A stretch of DNA of 64,000 bases. Source: Pseudomonas fluorescens. GTDB lineage: Bacteria > Pseudomonadota > Gammaproteobacteria > Pseudomonadales > Pseudomonadaceae. The position numbers and the translations under genes were made by a program. The notes beneath the pieces are model-generated. The model searched no databases. It was given only the letters and a program-made list of their open reading frames with translations, and was not told where the DNA came from. Below are positions 1-8,965 of this stretch, one piece after another; within the stretch, counting starts at the first letter, position 1, and every line of letters begins with the position of its first letter. The stretch is taken from the NCBI RefSeq assembly GCF_902497855.1, contig NZ_CABVHU010000003.1, positions 248,001 to 312,000 of the forward strand. Reading direction: 5' to 3'.

Positions 1-1626
1 CAGGCGGCTGGTGGAGAGCAGCGCCAGGGCCACCAGGTTGACCGGGTTGATTGCCGCGGCTTCGTTCAGATGCTGCGCGACTTTCTGACCGAGACGGTGG
101 GTGGTTGCGTTGAGCCAGGCCGGTTTGAACTGCGGGCCTAGCGCCTGTTGGCGCCAATCCGGCTGTTCGCTGTCGAGGAATTGCGCCAGTTTGATCGGCT
201 CGCCGAAGTTCACCGCCACCTGGCCGAAACGTTGCTTGAGTGCACCGATGACTTTGAAAATGTCGAAGATCGATTCTTTCTTCTTGCTCGCGCCACGCAG
301 CTCGCCGAGATAGGTCCGGCCTTCCAGTACGCGCTCGTAACCGATGTACACCGGAATGAACACGATGGGCATCCGCGACGAGCGCAGGTAGCTGCGCAGG
401 GTGATCGCGAGCATCCCGGTTTTCGGCTGCAGCATGCGCCCGGTGCGGGAGCGCCCGCCCTCGACGAAGTACTCGACCGGGAAGCCTTTGGTGAACAGGG
501 TGTGCAGGTATTCGTTGAACACCGAGGTGTACAGCGGGTTGCCCTTGAAGGTACGGCGCATGAAGAATGCACCGCCGCGCCGCAACAGGCCGCCGATCAG
601 CGGCATGTTGAGGTTGATCCCGGCGGCGATGTGCGGCGGGGTCAGGCCGTTGCGAAACAGCAGATAGGACAGCAGCAGGTAGTCGATATGGCTGCGATGG
701 CACGGCACGTAGATCACTTCGTGACCCTGGGCGACTTGCTGTACGCCTTCGATGTGGTTGACCTTGATTCCGTCGTAGATCTTGTTCCAGAACCAGCTCA
801 GTACCACTTCCAGGAAGCGAATTGCGGTGTAGGTGTAGTCCGAGGCGATTTCGTTGCCGTAGCGCAGGGCCTGGGCCTTGGCTTTCTCCGGGGAGATGTT
901 TTCGCGTTCGGCTTCGTCGAGGATCGCTTGCCTGACCAGGGGCTGATTGAGCAGGCCCTTGACCAGATTGCGCCGGTGGGAGATGTCCGGGCCGATCACT
1001 GCGGCTTTGAGGTTGCGCAAATGCACCCGCAGAATCCGCTGGGCCATGCGCACGGTGCGTTCGTGGCCCTTGTTGTGATCGATCAGCTCGCGCAGGTGGA
1101 TTGGCGCCGAAAACTGCACGCGGGTCTTGCGTCCCAGCACGATGATGCTGAGCAACCGACGCAGGCGCCCGGTGACCGCCCAGCTGTCGGCGAACAGCAG
1201 TTTCCACGGGCTCGATTCGCTGTCCGGCGACTGACCCCAGAACACGCTGACCGGAATGATTTGTGCGTCTTCGGCGGCGTTCTGGCTCAGGGCGCTGACC
1301 AGGCGGGTCAGGGTCGGTGGCGCCCCGCGTTTGTCCTGGCGCCCAAGCCAGTCGGGCGCTGGCGTCAGGTAGAAAAATGCGGCGGGTTCCACCAGGTTGC
1401 CCACCGAGACCGGCAGTACCGGGCGGGGCAGACCGGCCTTGCTGCACTCGGTATCGACCACGGCGAGGTCGGTCTGCGAAGGATTTTGCAGGACGTAGAA
1501 CACCGGACGGCTGCGGTCGAGGTTGAGGGTGAGCGACGATTGGTTGATCGTCTCCGAGCGAACCCAGAGGTACAACAGTCGGCGCAGGGTGCCAAACACA
1601 AGACGGCGGAGCGGGGAACGGGTCAT
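1..1626 (-). CDS. plsB: Glycerol-3-phosphate 1-O-acyltransferase PlsB (3' end cut by window edge)
   Basis: PlsB transfers an acyl chain from acyl-ACP or acyl-CoA to position 1 of glycerol-3-phosphate at the inner membrane, the first step of phospholipid synthesis. The 542 codons present open with MTRSPLRRL. They carry the acyltransferase motifs in order: HRSHID (HX4D, about residues 309-314), [19 protein letters not shown] and PVYIGYERV. The family is usually a little over 800 residues, so roughly the C-terminal third lies outside the window. The frame is open from the ATG to position 1. The start has only a weak Shine-Dalgarno, and the AUG can pair with an upstream stretch (see findings). 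The gene is divergent from the cold-shock gene. Confidence 0.95.
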   Translation of the reverse strand, partial: MTRSPLRRLVFGTLRRLLYLWVRSETINQSSLTLNLDRSRPVFYVLQNPSQTDLAVVDTECSKAGLPRPVLPVSVGNLVEPAAFFYLTPAPDWLGRQDKRGAPPTLTRLVSALSQNAAEDAQIIPVSVFWGQSPDSESSPWKLLFADSWAVTGRLRRLLSIIVLGRKTRVQFSAPIHLRELIDHNKGHERTVRMAQRILRVHLRNLKAAVIGPDISHRRNLVKGLLNQPLVRQAILDEAERENISPEKAKAQALRYGNEIASDYTYTAIRFLEVVLSWFWNKIYDGIKVNHIEGVQQVAQGHEVIYVPCHRSHIDYLLLSYLLFRNGLTPPHIAAGINLNMPLIGGLLRRGGAFFMRRTFKGNPLYTSVFNEYLHTLFTKGFPVEYFVEGGRSRTGRMLQPKTGMLAITLRSYLRSSRMPIVFIPVYIGYERVLEGRTYLGELRGASKKKESIFDIFKVIGALKQRFGQVAVNFGEPIKLAQFLDSEQPDWRQQALGPQFKPAWLNATTHRLGQKVAQHLNEAAAINPVNLVALALLSTSRL

Positions 1627-1728
1627 ACGGCTTCTGCGTGAGTGGTTGAAACCGAGCAAATGCTCGGGCGGCCAATAGTGTGCCGTATTCACTGAAAATC
1701 GGCAAAAAAGCGGCAAAGTAAAGTTGAG

Positions 1729-1756
1729 TTGAGAGATTTCGCGACTGTCATATACT
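1729..1756 (+). promoter_or_regulatory. Sigma-70-type promoter of the cold-shock gene
   Basis: A -35-like TTGAGA (1729-1734) and a -10-like TATACT (1751-1756) are separated by 16 nt. They lie about 35 nt upstream of the cold-shock start codon. The transcript would begin near 1763 and have a short leader of about 30 nt. That differs from the long thermosensing leader of E. coli cspA. This is assigned by motif only. Confidence 0.5.
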
Positions 1757-1791
1757 CGGCCGCTCAACAATAAAAAGAAGAGGACTGTTTT

Positions 1792-2001
1792 ATGGCTACT
1801 CGCGAAACCGGCAATGTGAAGTGGTTCAACGATGCCAAGGGGTATGGCTTCATTCAGCGTGAGGACGGGGTGGATGTGTTCGTGCACTACCGTGCGATCC
1901 GCGGGGAGGGGCATCGCTCGCTGGCGGAGGGTCAGCAGGTTGAGTATGCGGTGGTGACGGGTGAGAAGGGCTTGCAGGCCGAAGACGTCGTCGGCTTGTA
2001 A
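1792..2001 (+). CDS. Cold-shock domain protein (Csp family)
   Basis: This 69-residue single cold-shock domain binds single-stranded RNA and DNA and acts as an RNA chaperone. The two nucleic-acid binding motifs are visible: RNP1 KGYGFIQ (about residues 22-28) and RNP2 VFVHY (about 34-38). The length and the NVKWFND opening are typical of CspA/CspD-type proteins. Compared with textbook CspA, RNP1 has Tyr instead of Phe at its third position and the C-terminus is slightly divergent. An AAGAGGA ribosome site precedes the ATG. The gene stands alone between plsB (divergent) and a REP element, and I cannot tell which Csp paralogue it is. Confidence 0.9.
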   Translation: MATRETGNVKWFNDAKGYGFIQREDGVDVFVHYRAIRGEGHRSLAEGQQVEYAVVTGEKGLQAEDVVGL

Positions 2002-2010
2002 TGCGGTCCA

Positions 2011-2089
2011 TGTAGGAGCTGGCTTGCCAGCGAAAGCGGTGTGTCAGTCAGACCGCGTCGCCAGGTTCGCCAGCAAGCCGGCTCCTACA
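2011..2089. repeat. REP/BIME palindromic element, type A
   Basis: The two outer arms are inverted copies: TGTAGGAGCTGGCTTGCCAG on the left, and its near complement ending in GGCTCCTACA on the right. They enclose about 40 nt of variable core. The element lies between the convergent 3' ends of the cold-shock gene and the 125-residue gene at 2108-2485. It belongs to the abundant Pseudomonas REP class mobilised by RAYT transposases; no RAYT gene is present here. Confidence 0.85.
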
Positions 2090-2107
2090 GGTTTGCTGTG
2101 TTGCGGG

Positions 2108-2485
2108 TTACGCGGTTTTCCAGGTGATTTCTTCTTCACCATCGGCGCTGATGCGCATCCAGCGATCCGCCGTCTCTTCACCTTCTTCCTCGACCCAACT
2201 GCCCGGTGCGCAACGCACTTCAACATTCAGCGCGGCAAACGCGGCGCGGGCGCAGGCGATGTCGTCTTCCCACGGTGTCTGGTCGCTTTCCAGGTACAGG
2301 CTGTTCCACTTGCCTACCGCTTTTGGCAGCCAGGTCACCGGCACGCTGCCGGCCTTGCACTTGTAGGTCTGGCCTTTCTGCACCCAGTCGGTACACGGTC
2401 CCAACGCTTGGCCGAGCCAGGCCGCGATGGCCTTGTAGTCGACGTCGGCGTCTTTCAGGTAAATCTCGATATCGGGTTGGCGCAT
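2108..2485 (-). CDS. Conserved hypothetical protein, 125 aa
   Basis: I do not recognise a characterised family. The predicted protein is soluble and acidic. It has Trp-containing stretches (AAWLGQALG, VTWLPKAVGKW), a CPP-like pair of cysteines at about residues 32 and 43, and an acidic Glu-rich segment near the C-terminus followed by RWMRI. There is no signal peptide or membrane segment. The start at 2485 is chosen because GAGGA lies about 5 nt upstream; an upstream start at 2557 lacks such a site. It precedes no obvious partner and lies downstream of rlmA on the same strand with a gap of about 75 nt, so co-transcription is possible. From memory the same small gene sits beside rlmA in P. aeruginosa, which suggests a conserved neighbourhood. 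Confidence 0.75.
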   Translation of the reverse strand: MRQPDIEIYLKDADVDYKAIAAWLGQALGPCTDWVQKGQTYKCKAGSVPVTWLPKAVGKWNSLYLESDQTPWEDDIACARAAFAALNVEVRCAPGSWVEEEGEETADRWMRISADGEEEITWKTA

Positions 2486-2559
2486 GGATGTCCTCACTGC
2501 GGGTCTGAAAAATCCATTCGCGGATTTAGCCGGCCTCGAGCCGTTGCTCAAGACCAAAA

Positions 2560-3369
2560 TTATTGAAGTACGAAGTAATCGTAGCGCATCGAAACAGTGA
2601 CCTCGAAAGGCTCCACTTGCTCGATGACAGCCGCCCGGCGTTCCGCACTGGCGCGCCAGCCGTGGGGCGTCATGGCCAGCAGGTTCGCACGGTCCTGACC
2701 CTTTTCCAGGGTCAGTTTGAACTCCAGTGTTTCACTGTGTTGCAGGGTCATGCCTTCCGGCACCAGGGCCAGATGCTTGTCATCCGTGTACTCACGGACT
2801 TCGTCGTACAGCCGCTCGCGCAACTCCATCAGATGGCCGCTGGTCGGCCCGACCTTCATCAAGCCGCCGCCGGGGCTAAGCAAACGCTTGGCTTCCGCCC
2901 AGTCCAGCGGGCTGAAGACGCTGGCGAGAAACTGGCAACTGCCGGAGGCCAACGGCACCCGCGCCATGCTGGCGATCAACCAGGTCAGCTGCGGGTTGCG
3001 TTTGCAGGCGCGCTTGACCGCTTCCCGGGAGATGTCCAGCGCGTAACCATCGGCGTTGGGCAGGGCCTCGGCGATTTGCGCGGTGTAGTACCCTTCGCCA
3101 CAGCCGATGTCCAGCCAGCGCTGCGGTGCATACCCGGCGGCCAGCTCTGCCAGGCGCCTGGCCACCGGCGCGTAATGGCCGGCGTTCAGGAAATCGCGGC
3201 GGGCTTCGACCATCGCCAGGTTGTCCCCGGGGTCGCGGCTGTTCTTGTGCTGCACCGGCAGCAGGTTCAGATAACCCTGGCGCGCACGGTCGAAACGATG
3301 CCCGGCGGGGCAGGCCACGCCGTTGTCCACCGCGTTCAGCGGTTCGCTGCAGATCGGGCAGGCCAGCAT
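2560..3369 (-). CDS. rlmA: 23S rRNA (guanine-N1)-methyltransferase RlmA
   Basis: The 269-residue protein matches the RlmA/RrmA family, which methylates N1 of a guanine in helix 35 of 23S rRNA (G745 in E. coli) using S-adenosylmethionine. An N-terminal zinc-binding segment with CPIC and CPAGH (residues about 4-24) is followed by the Rossmann SAM-binding motif LDIGCGEGYY near residue 90. A conserved segment, FSPLDWAEAKRLLSPGG, follows. Its ATG overlaps the dapE stop by one nucleotide, so it is probably translated by coupling in a dapE-rlmA transcript. In Pseudomonas it is often annotated only as putative RNA methyltransferase, and the exact target base is inferred from the family. Confidence 0.9.
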   Translation of the reverse strand: MLACPICSEPLNAVDNGVACPAGHRFDRARQGYLNLLPVQHKNSRDPGDNLAMVEARRDFLNAGHYAPVARRLAELAAGYAPQRWLDIGCGEGYYTAQIAEALPNADGYALDISREAVKRACKRNPQLTWLIASMARVPLASGSCQFLASVFSPLDWAEAKRLLSPGGGLMKVGPTSGHLMELRERLYDEVREYTDDKHLALVPEGMTLQHSETLEFKLTLEKGQDRANLLAMTPHGWRASAERRAAVIEQVEPFEVTVSMRYDYFVLQ

Positions 3370-4520
3370 CAGGCGAGCAACTTGATCAGGGTCTGGTAGT
3401 AGATGTCGGTCAGCACGTCGAGGTCGGCGGCCAGCACGCGCTCATTGACCTGATGGATTGTCGCGTTGACCGGGCCCAGTTCAACCACTTGCGTGCCCAT
3501 GGTCGCAATGAAACGTCCGTCGGACGTGCCGCCACTGGTAGAGGCCTTGGTGTCGCGGCCGGTGACGTCCTTGATGCTCGACGCGACGGCATCCAGCAAC
3601 GCGCCCGGCTCGGTCAGGAACGGCAGGCCGGACAGTGCCCAGTCGATGTGCCAGTCCAGGCCATGCTTGTCGAGGATGTCGGCAACGCGCTTTTGCAGGC
3701 CTTCGACGGTCGACTCGGTGGAGAAGCGGAAGTTGAACACGGCCACCAGGTCGCCGGGGATCACGTTGGTCGCGCCGGTGCCGGAATTGACGTTGGAGAT
3801 CTGGAAGCTGGTCGGCGGGAAGAAATCGTTGCCGTGGTCCCAGTGCTCGGCGGCCAGTTCGGCCAGCGCGGGCGCAGCGAGGTGGATCGGGTTCTTCGCC
3901 AGGTGCGGATACGCCACGTGGCCCTGAACCCCGCGCACGGTCAGTTTGGCGCCAAGGGAGCCGCGACGACCGTTCTTGACCACGTCACCGACCAGCGTGG
4001 TGCTCGACGGTTCGCCGACGATGCACCAGTCCAGACGTTCCTTGCGGGCGGCGAGGCGTTCGACCACCGCCTTGGTACCGTGATGCGCCGGGCCTTCTTC
4101 GTCGCTGGTGATCAGGAAGGCGACCTTGCCCTTGTGATCCGGGTAGTCGGCGACGAAACGCTCGGCTGCCACGGTCATGGCGGCGAGGCTGCCTTTCATG
4201 TCCGCCGCGCCACGGCCGCAGAGCATGCCATGTTCGTCGATCAGCGCGTTGAACGGGTCGATCTGCCAGGCGGTGACCGGGCCGGTCGGGACCACATCGG
4301 TGTGGCCGGCGAAACACAGCACCGGACCTTCGTGTTTGCCGTGGGTCGCCCAGAAGTTATCCACATCTTCGATGCGCATGGGTTCGAGCGCAAAACCGGC
4401 ATCGCCCAGGCGCTGCATCATCTGCTTCTGGCAATCGGCGTCGACCGGCGTCACGGAGGGACGGCGGATCAGGTCGATGGCGAGTTGAAGGGTCGGCGAA
4501 AGGTCGGCGTGGGCCGTCAT
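3369..4520 (-). CDS. dapE: Succinyl-diaminopimelate desuccinylase DapE
   Basis: DapE is a cytoplasmic di-zinc amidohydrolase that removes succinate from N-succinyl-L,L-diaminopimelate to give L,L-DAP for lysine and peptidoglycan. The 383 residues fit the family length. Metal ligands appear in FAGHTDVVP (about residue 70), GRGAADMKG (about 102), TSDEEGPA (about 137) and a C-terminal histidine in the NATIHQVNE segment. The GGTSDGRF motif of the dimerisation/active-site region is also present. The start is supported by a GGAG about 7 nt upstream. dapD and dapC, acting earlier in the same succinylase branch, are also in this window. Confidence 0.97.
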   Translation of the reverse strand: MTAHADLSPTLQLAIDLIRRPSVTPVDADCQKQMMQRLGDAGFALEPMRIEDVDNFWATHGKHEGPVLCFAGHTDVVPTGPVTAWQIDPFNALIDEHGMLCGRGAADMKGSLAAMTVAAERFVADYPDHKGKVAFLITSDEEGPAHHGTKAVVERLAARKERLDWCIVGEPSSTTLVGDVVKNGRRGSLGAKLTVRGVQGHVAYPHLAKNPIHLAAPALAELAAEHWDHGNDFFPPTSFQISNVNSGTGATNVIPGDLVAVFNFRFSTESTVEGLQKRVADILDKHGLDWHIDWALSGLPFLTEPGALLDAVASSIKDVTGRDTKASTSGGTSDGRFIATMGTQVVELGPVNATIHQVNERVLAADLDVLTDIYYQTLIKLLA

Positions 4521-4560
4521 GGAAAACTCCGGAAAACTTGAATATGGGCGCGGTTTAAAT

Positions 4561-4650
4561 GTGGGAGCGGGCTTGCTCGCGAATGCGGTGTGTCAGTAAG
4601 CATAAATGTTGATTGTTACACCGCATTCGCGAGCAAGCCCGCTCCCACAG
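4561..4650. repeat. REP/BIME palindromic element, type B
   Basis: GTGGGAGCGGGCTTGCTCGC on the left is the inverted complement of the right arm, which ends in GCCCGCTCCCAC. The arms enclose about 50 nt, and the inner parts (GCGAATGCGGTGT and ACACCGCATTCGC) also pair. It lies upstream of dapE and downstream of ndvB. Confidence 0.85.
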
Positions 4651-4760
4651 GTTTTGAGTACAGTCAGAAAGACCGTACATCACGCCAAGGCCTGCAAAAT
4701 GGCGGTTATCTTAAAGCAAAACGGCAGCCATTGGCCGCCGTTTAGTGCATCCGCAGCGAT

Positions 4761-7352
4761 TTAGACCGCTGGTAGCGGCTCGGCTTCGACCGACGGTTTC
4801 GGCAGCGAAGACAGGAACGCCATGATCAGCGCGGCCAGGTACGGCAGCGACTGCACCAGCAGCATGGTCACCCAGAAGCGCATGTCGTTGCTCGGCATAC
4901 CGTTCACCAGGAAGATCCCCAGTGCCGCACCCCACAACAGCAGCATGATGAACACTTCTTCCCGCGCTTCCGAAATCGCCACCCAGAAGCCGTGGTTGTC
5001 GGCGTTTTTCGGGGTGCGGAAGAACGGAATGCTGCTGGTGAAGAAGCCGTACAGCACCGCCTTGGCGATGGTGTGCGACAACGCCAGCCCGGCCAGTGCC
5101 GCGCAGAACGCATCCTTGAGGTTGACCCCCACCGCACGACGGTAGAGGAAGATGATCTTGCCGACCTTGAACACAAACAGCGCCAATGGCGGGATCGCGA
5201 AAATCAGTAACGGCGGATCGACCCGTTGCGGCACGATGATCATCGCCGCCGACCACAACAGCGCGCCGACGGTGAAGAAGATGTTCATGCCGTCCGCGAC
5301 CCACGGCAACCAGCCCGCGAGGAAGTGGTAACGCTGGCCGCGGGTCAGTTCGGTGCCTTTGCCGCGCAACAGGCTGGCGGTGTGACGCTTGATGATCTGA
5401 ATCGCGCCATAGGCCCAGCGGAACCGCTGTTTCTTGAAGTCGATAAAGGTATCGGGCATCAGGCCTTTGCCGTAGCTGGTGTGGTAATACGCCGCCGACA
5501 GGCCTTTTTCGAACACGCGCAGGCCCAGCTCGGCGTCTTCACAGATGCACCAGTCGGCCCAGCCGAGCTCCTCGAGCACCGAGCGCCGGGTCATGGTCAT
5601 GGTGCCGTGCTGGATGATCGCGTCACGGTCGTTGCGGGTGACCATGCCGATGTGGAAGAAGCCTTTGTATTCGGCGTAGCAGAGCTTCTTGAAGGTGCTT
5701 TCGTTCTGGTCGCGATAGTCCTGCGGCGACTGCACCACGGCGATTTTCGGATCGGCGAAGTGCGGCACCATGTGCTTGAGCCAGTTCGGGTCGACGCAGT
5801 AATCCGAGTCGATCACCGCAATGACTTCGGCATCCTTGGCGGTGTGCGGAATCAGGTAATTCAGCGCGCCGCCCTTGAAGCCGGCCAAGGGTGCGACGTG
5901 GAAGAACTTGAAGCGCGGGCCGAGGGTTGCGCAATAATCGCGCACCGGCTCCCAGACGGCCGGGTCTTTGGTGTTGTTGTCGATGATCAGGACTTCGAAG
6001 TCCGGGTAATCGAGGTTGGCCAGGGCGTTGAGGGTCTGTTTGACCATCTCCGGCGGCTCGTTGTAGCAAGGCACGTGAATCGAGACTTTCGGTCGATAGT
6101 CCGAATCGCCCACTACGGGCAGGAATTCGCGTCGACGCTTGTGGGTCCAGACTGCTTCGGCCAGTTCGTGGGCCTCGGTCAGCAGCACGATAAACACCCC
6201 GAGCGCGCCGAGGGCGAGCAGGAACCCCACCGTCAGGCTGAACCAGGTGCTGTATTGCAGGCTGTAGTCGTAACCGATCCACACCAGCACCGAACCGCAG
6301 AGGAACGCGATGAAGGTCAGGAAGGTGCGGCCGCGTTGACGCAGGGCCGAGCCGTCGATCATCAACAGGGTAAGGGACAGCAGGGCCAACACCACCGAAC
6401 CGACAGCCAGCACCCGCCATTGCGGAATCGCGACGACCGGTCCTTCAAAATTGAATTTCTGCTGGCGTGCGGCGTTGAAAACGCCCCAGTAGGCGCCCAC
6501 CGAACCTTCGTCACTGGCTTTCCACGGTTGGTCAAACGCTTCGATCACGAAGTAGTTGAAACCCTGGCGATTGAGTTTGTTGACCAGCGTGCGCAGGTAA
6601 ATCGCCTGGTCTGCCGGAGACGCATCGGCGCCGCCGCGCATGCGGCCGTTGCTCGGCCAGCCAACCTCCGACAGCAGCAGCGGTTTTTTCGGGAACATTT
6701 TTTTCAGGTCCCGGGCGCGATCGAGGACAAACTGCCCGGATTGCTCCATCGGCACGTGTTCCCAGTACGGCAGCACGTGCGCGGCGATCAGGTCGACGTG
6801 CTTGGCCAGGCTCGGGTTTTCTTCCCAGACGTGCCATTGCTCGGAGGTGGTCACCGGCACTTTCACCGCCGCGCGGACGCGATCCAGGATAATGCTGAGC
6901 TCCGGGGCGGTAATTTCCTTACGGAAGATCGCCTCGTTACCGACCACCACGCGTACCACGCTGCGCGAGCTGTTGGCGATTTCGATCGCACGCGTGATCT
7001 CGCGCTCGTTGCGCTCCTCGTCTGGACTGATCCAGATGCCGAGGGTGACCCTCAGGCCGAATTCTTCCGCCAGTTTGGGGATGTTTTCCAGGGTGCCATC
7101 GACCGAGTAAGTACGGATGTTGTCCGTCAGCTTGCTCAGGATCTCCAGATCGCGACGCATTTCATCGTCGGTCGGGTACTGCTCTTTCTGCGGGTACTGC
7201 CCTTGCTGGAAGGGCGAGTACGAAAAGCCGGAGATCTGTTCGGGCCAGTTGGGGGCGGTGACCGGGCGGTTGATCAGCGCCCAGAAGCCGGTAAACAAGG
7301 CAGCGATGGCGAGCACCACCACCAGGTTGAGTCCAAATTTACGCGATGACAT
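4761..7352 (-). CDS. ndvB: NdvB-type beta-(1,3)-glucan synthase: GH17-like domain fused to a GT2 glycosyltransferase
   Basis: The 863-residue membrane protein has an N-terminal anchor (about residues 7-28). A GH17-like domain follows (about 40-310) with the two family glutamates in VGNEA (E140) and SEVGW (E229). Two to three transmembrane segments lie at 314-395, then a processive GT2 domain. The GT2 signatures are DSD (515-517), ED (605-606) and QRFRW (642-646), followed by several C-terminal transmembrane helices. GT2 enzymes of this kind polymerise UDP-glucose at the inner membrane and export the glucan. Pseudomonas ndvB makes cyclic beta-(1,3)-glucans that contribute to biofilm-associated antibiotic tolerance. 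I place the start at the ATG before SSRKFG; a TTG at 7406 would add 18 residues. It lies upstream of dapE in the same orientation. Confidence 0.9.
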   Translation of the reverse strand: MSSRKFGLNLVVVLAIAALFTGFWALINRPVTAPNWPEQISGFSYSPFQQGQYPQKEQYPTDDEMRRDLEILSKLTDNIRTYSVDGTLENIPKLAEEFGLRVTLGIWISPDEERNEREITRAIEIANSSRSVVRVVVGNEAIFRKEITAPELSIILDRVRAAVKVPVTTSEQWHVWEENPSLAKHVDLIAAHVLPYWEHVPMEQSGQFVLDRARDLKKMFPKKPLLLSEVGWPSNGRMRGGADASPADQAIYLRTLVNKLNRQGFNYFVIEAFDQPWKASDEGSVGAYWGVFNAARQQKFNFEGPVVAIPQWRVLAVGSVVLALLSLTLLMIDGSALRQRGRTFLTFIAFLCGSVLVWIGYDYSLQYSTWFSLTVGFLLALGALGVFIVLLTEAHELAEAVWTHKRRREFLPVVGDSDYRPKVSIHVPCYNEPPEMVKQTLNALANLDYPDFEVLIIDNNTKDPAVWEPVRDYCATLGPRFKFFHVAPLAGFKGGALNYLIPHTAKDAEVIAVIDSDYCVDPNWLKHMVPHFADPKIAVVQSPQDYRDQNESTFKKLCYAEYKGFFHIGMVTRNDRDAIIQHGTMTMTRRSVLEELGWADWCICEDAELGLRVFEKGLSAAYYHTSYGKGLMPDTFIDFKKQRFRWAYGAIQIIKRHTASLLRGKGTELTRGQRYHFLAGWLPWVADGMNIFFTVGALLWSAAMIIVPQRVDPPLLIFAIPPLALFVFKVGKIIFLYRRAVGVNLKDAFCAALAGLALSHTIAKAVLYGFFTSSIPFFRTPKNADNHGFWVAISEAREEVFIMLLLWGAALGIFLVNGMPSNDMRFWVTMLLVQSLPYLAALIMAFLSSLPKPSVEAEPLPAV

Positions 7353-7596
7353 AGCTATTTCGGGTTCCAAAGGCTGTGGAACTAAGGACCGGTTGGCGGG
7401 AGCCAAGGGGCGCGCATCCTACACCGGGCGTTCCTTGAGCGTACAGCTGACAAGGAAATGCCCTACATTTGGCAATCCAACTCGCCTTAAGTTCTTTCGT
7501 TTGCCTTCGTAAGTTAATTCTCCGTTCTGTGTAGTCTGATTGACGAGATTAAGACGCCGTTCATAGTCCCAAGATGCTCTTGGCCGTCTTCGGCCC

Positions 7597-7602
7597 TATA
7601 AT
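7597..7602 (+). promoter_or_regulatory. Probable -10 element of the tcdA promoter
   Basis: A perfect TATAAT lies 21 nt upstream of the tcdA start. No good -35 is seen at the standard spacing, so only the -10 is assigned. The 270-nt region between the divergent ndvB and tcdA starts (7353-7622) shows no other clear feature. Confidence 0.45.
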
Positions 7603-7622
7603 GCGCGCCGGTTTTTGGGGTA

Positions 7623-8441
7623 ATGGTCATGAGTACAGAAGATCCACGGTTTGCTGGCATCGCCCGGTTGTATGGCATCGAAGGCCTGGAGCGCTTGCGC
7701 GCGGCCCATGTGGCGATCGTCGGTGTCGGCGGCGTCGGCTCCTGGGCGGCGGAAGCCGTTGCGCGATGTGGTGTGGGCGAAATTTCGCTGTTCGACCTGG
7801 ACGATGTCTGCGTCAGTAACGCCAATCGTCAGCTGCACGCGCTGGACAGCACCGTCGGCAAGCCCAAGGTCGAGGTGATGGCCGAGCGCCTGCGCGGGAT
7901 CAACCCGGACTGCACGGTGCACGCGGTGGCGGATTTCGTCACCCGCGACACCATGGCCGAGTACATCACGCCGAACATCGACTGCGTGATCGACTGCATC
8001 GACAGTGTGAATGCCAAGGCGGCGCTGATCGCCTGGTGCAAACGGCGCAAGATCCAGATCATCACCACCGGCGGCGCGGGCGGGCAGATCGATCCGACGC
8101 TGATCCAGGTGTGCGACCTGAATCGTACGTTCAACGATCCGCTGGCCTCGAAAGTACGCTCGACCCTGCGCCGCGATTACAACTTCTCCCGCACCGTGAC
8201 CCGCCATTACAGCGTGCCCTGCGTGTTTTCCACCGAACAGCTGCGCTACCCGAAGCCGGATGGCAGCATTTGCTTGCAGAAGAGTTTTGTCGGCGATGGC
8301 GTGAAGCTCGACTGCGCCGGCGGGTTTGGCGCGGTGATGATGGTGACGGCGACGTTCGGCATGGTCGCGGCGACCAAGGCGGTGGACAAGATTGTGGCTG
8401 GGGTGCGGCGGCCGGCGGATCGCGTTAAACCTGAGGTTTGA
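7623..8441 (+). CDS. tcdA: tRNA threonylcarbamoyladenosine dehydratase TcdA (CsdL)
   Basis: TcdA is an E1-like ATP-dependent enzyme that dehydrates t6A37 in ANN-decoding tRNAs to the cyclic form ct6A. The 272-residue protein has the adenylate-binding GVGGVGSW (about residues 34-41), the FDLDDV motif binding the ribose, NRQLHA with its Arg finger, and a KPKVEVMAERL helix. The start could be 7623 or the ATG two codons later at 7629. The neighbours csdE and csdA (convergent, 8561-10167) encode the sulfur-transfer pair that in E. coli interacts with CsdL/TcdA, so the grouping is functionally coherent. Confidence 0.93.
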   Translation: MVMSTEDPRFAGIARLYGIEGLERLRAAHVAIVGVGGVGSWAAEAVARCGVGEISLFDLDDVCVSNANRQLHALDSTVGKPKVEVMAERLRGINPDCTVHAVADFVTRDTMAEYITPNIDCVIDCIDSVNAKAALIAWCKRRKIQIITTGGAGGQIDPTLIQVCDLNRTFNDPLASKVRSTLRRDYNFSRTVTRHYSVPCVFSTEQLRYPKPDGSICLQKSFVGDGVKLDCAGGFGAVMMVTATFGMVAATKAVDKIVAGVRRPADRVKPEV

Positions 8442-8443
8442 TG

Positions 8444-8560
8444 CTGATCGTTCCCACGCTCCGCGTGGGAACGCCTCAAGGGACGCTCCGCGTTCCAGCT
8501 CTCGAAAGGGACGCGGAGCGTCCCGGGCTGCATTCCCACGCAGAGCGTGGGAACGATCAG
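8444..8560. repeat. Composite palindromic repeat, GTTCCCACGC family
   Basis: CTGATCGTTCCCACGCT at the left end is an exact inverted copy of the right end (AGCGTGGGAACGATCAG). Each end also contains an internal short palindrome (CCCACGCtccGCGTGGG and CCCACGCagaGCGTGGG). A middle pair, GGGACGCTCCGCGT and ACGCGGAGCGTCCC, forms another stem. It lies exactly between the convergent ends of tcdA and csdE and could act as a bidirectional transcription stop or mRNA stabiliser. It is a different family from the eight TAGGAGC/GGGAGC-type elements in this window. Confidence 0.8.
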
Positions 8561-8965
8561 TCAGGCGGCGAGTTCTCGCATTCGCTGTAGCACTGCATTC
8601 AAGCCATTACTGCGCGAAGGCGACAGCTGACGGCTCAGTCCAAGCTGGTTAAACCACTCCGGCAAATCCACCTGTTGCAACTCGGCCGCCGACAATCCAT
8701 TAACCCGCGCCAGCAACAACGCCACCAACCCGCGAATCAACCGCGCATCGCTGCTCGCGGCGAACTGCCAGTGGCCATCCTGCAATACGCCCACCAGCCA
8801 GACCTGACTTTCACAGCCGTGCACCCGGTTGGCTTCGACTTTATCCACATCGCTCAACACGGGCAGTCGATCGCCCCACTGCATCAGCAGCCGCGCCCGT
8901 TGTTCCCATCCGGCGGCAGCCTTGAAGGTTTCGAGCGCAGCAACCGCATCGGCCGGCAAACTCAT
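8561..8965 (-). CDS. csdE: SufE-family sulfur acceptor CsdE
   Basis: The 134-residue protein belongs to the SufE/CsdE family, which accepts persulfide sulfur from a cysteine desulfurase. The acceptor cysteine is in VHGCESQVWL (Cys at about residue 51), the family signature. The C-terminal Arg/Leu-rich helix is present. Its ATG overlaps the end of csdA by 4 nt, so the desulfurase and its acceptor are translationally coupled. The overlap with csdA and the nearby tcdA point to CsdE rather than SufE. Confidence 0.92.
   Translation of the reverse strand: MSLPADAVAALETFKAAAGWEQRARLLMQWGDRLPVLSDVDKVEANRVHGCESQVWLVGVLQDGHWQFAASSDARLIRGLVALLLARVNGLSAAELQQVDLPEWFNQLGLSRQLSPSRSNGLNAVLQRMRELAA

Noticed and set aside
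5226..7349. Open frame of about 700 codons on the plus strand across ndvB
   Set aside because: It is opposite ndvB, which has intact catalytic motifs; high GC keeps the opposite frame open.
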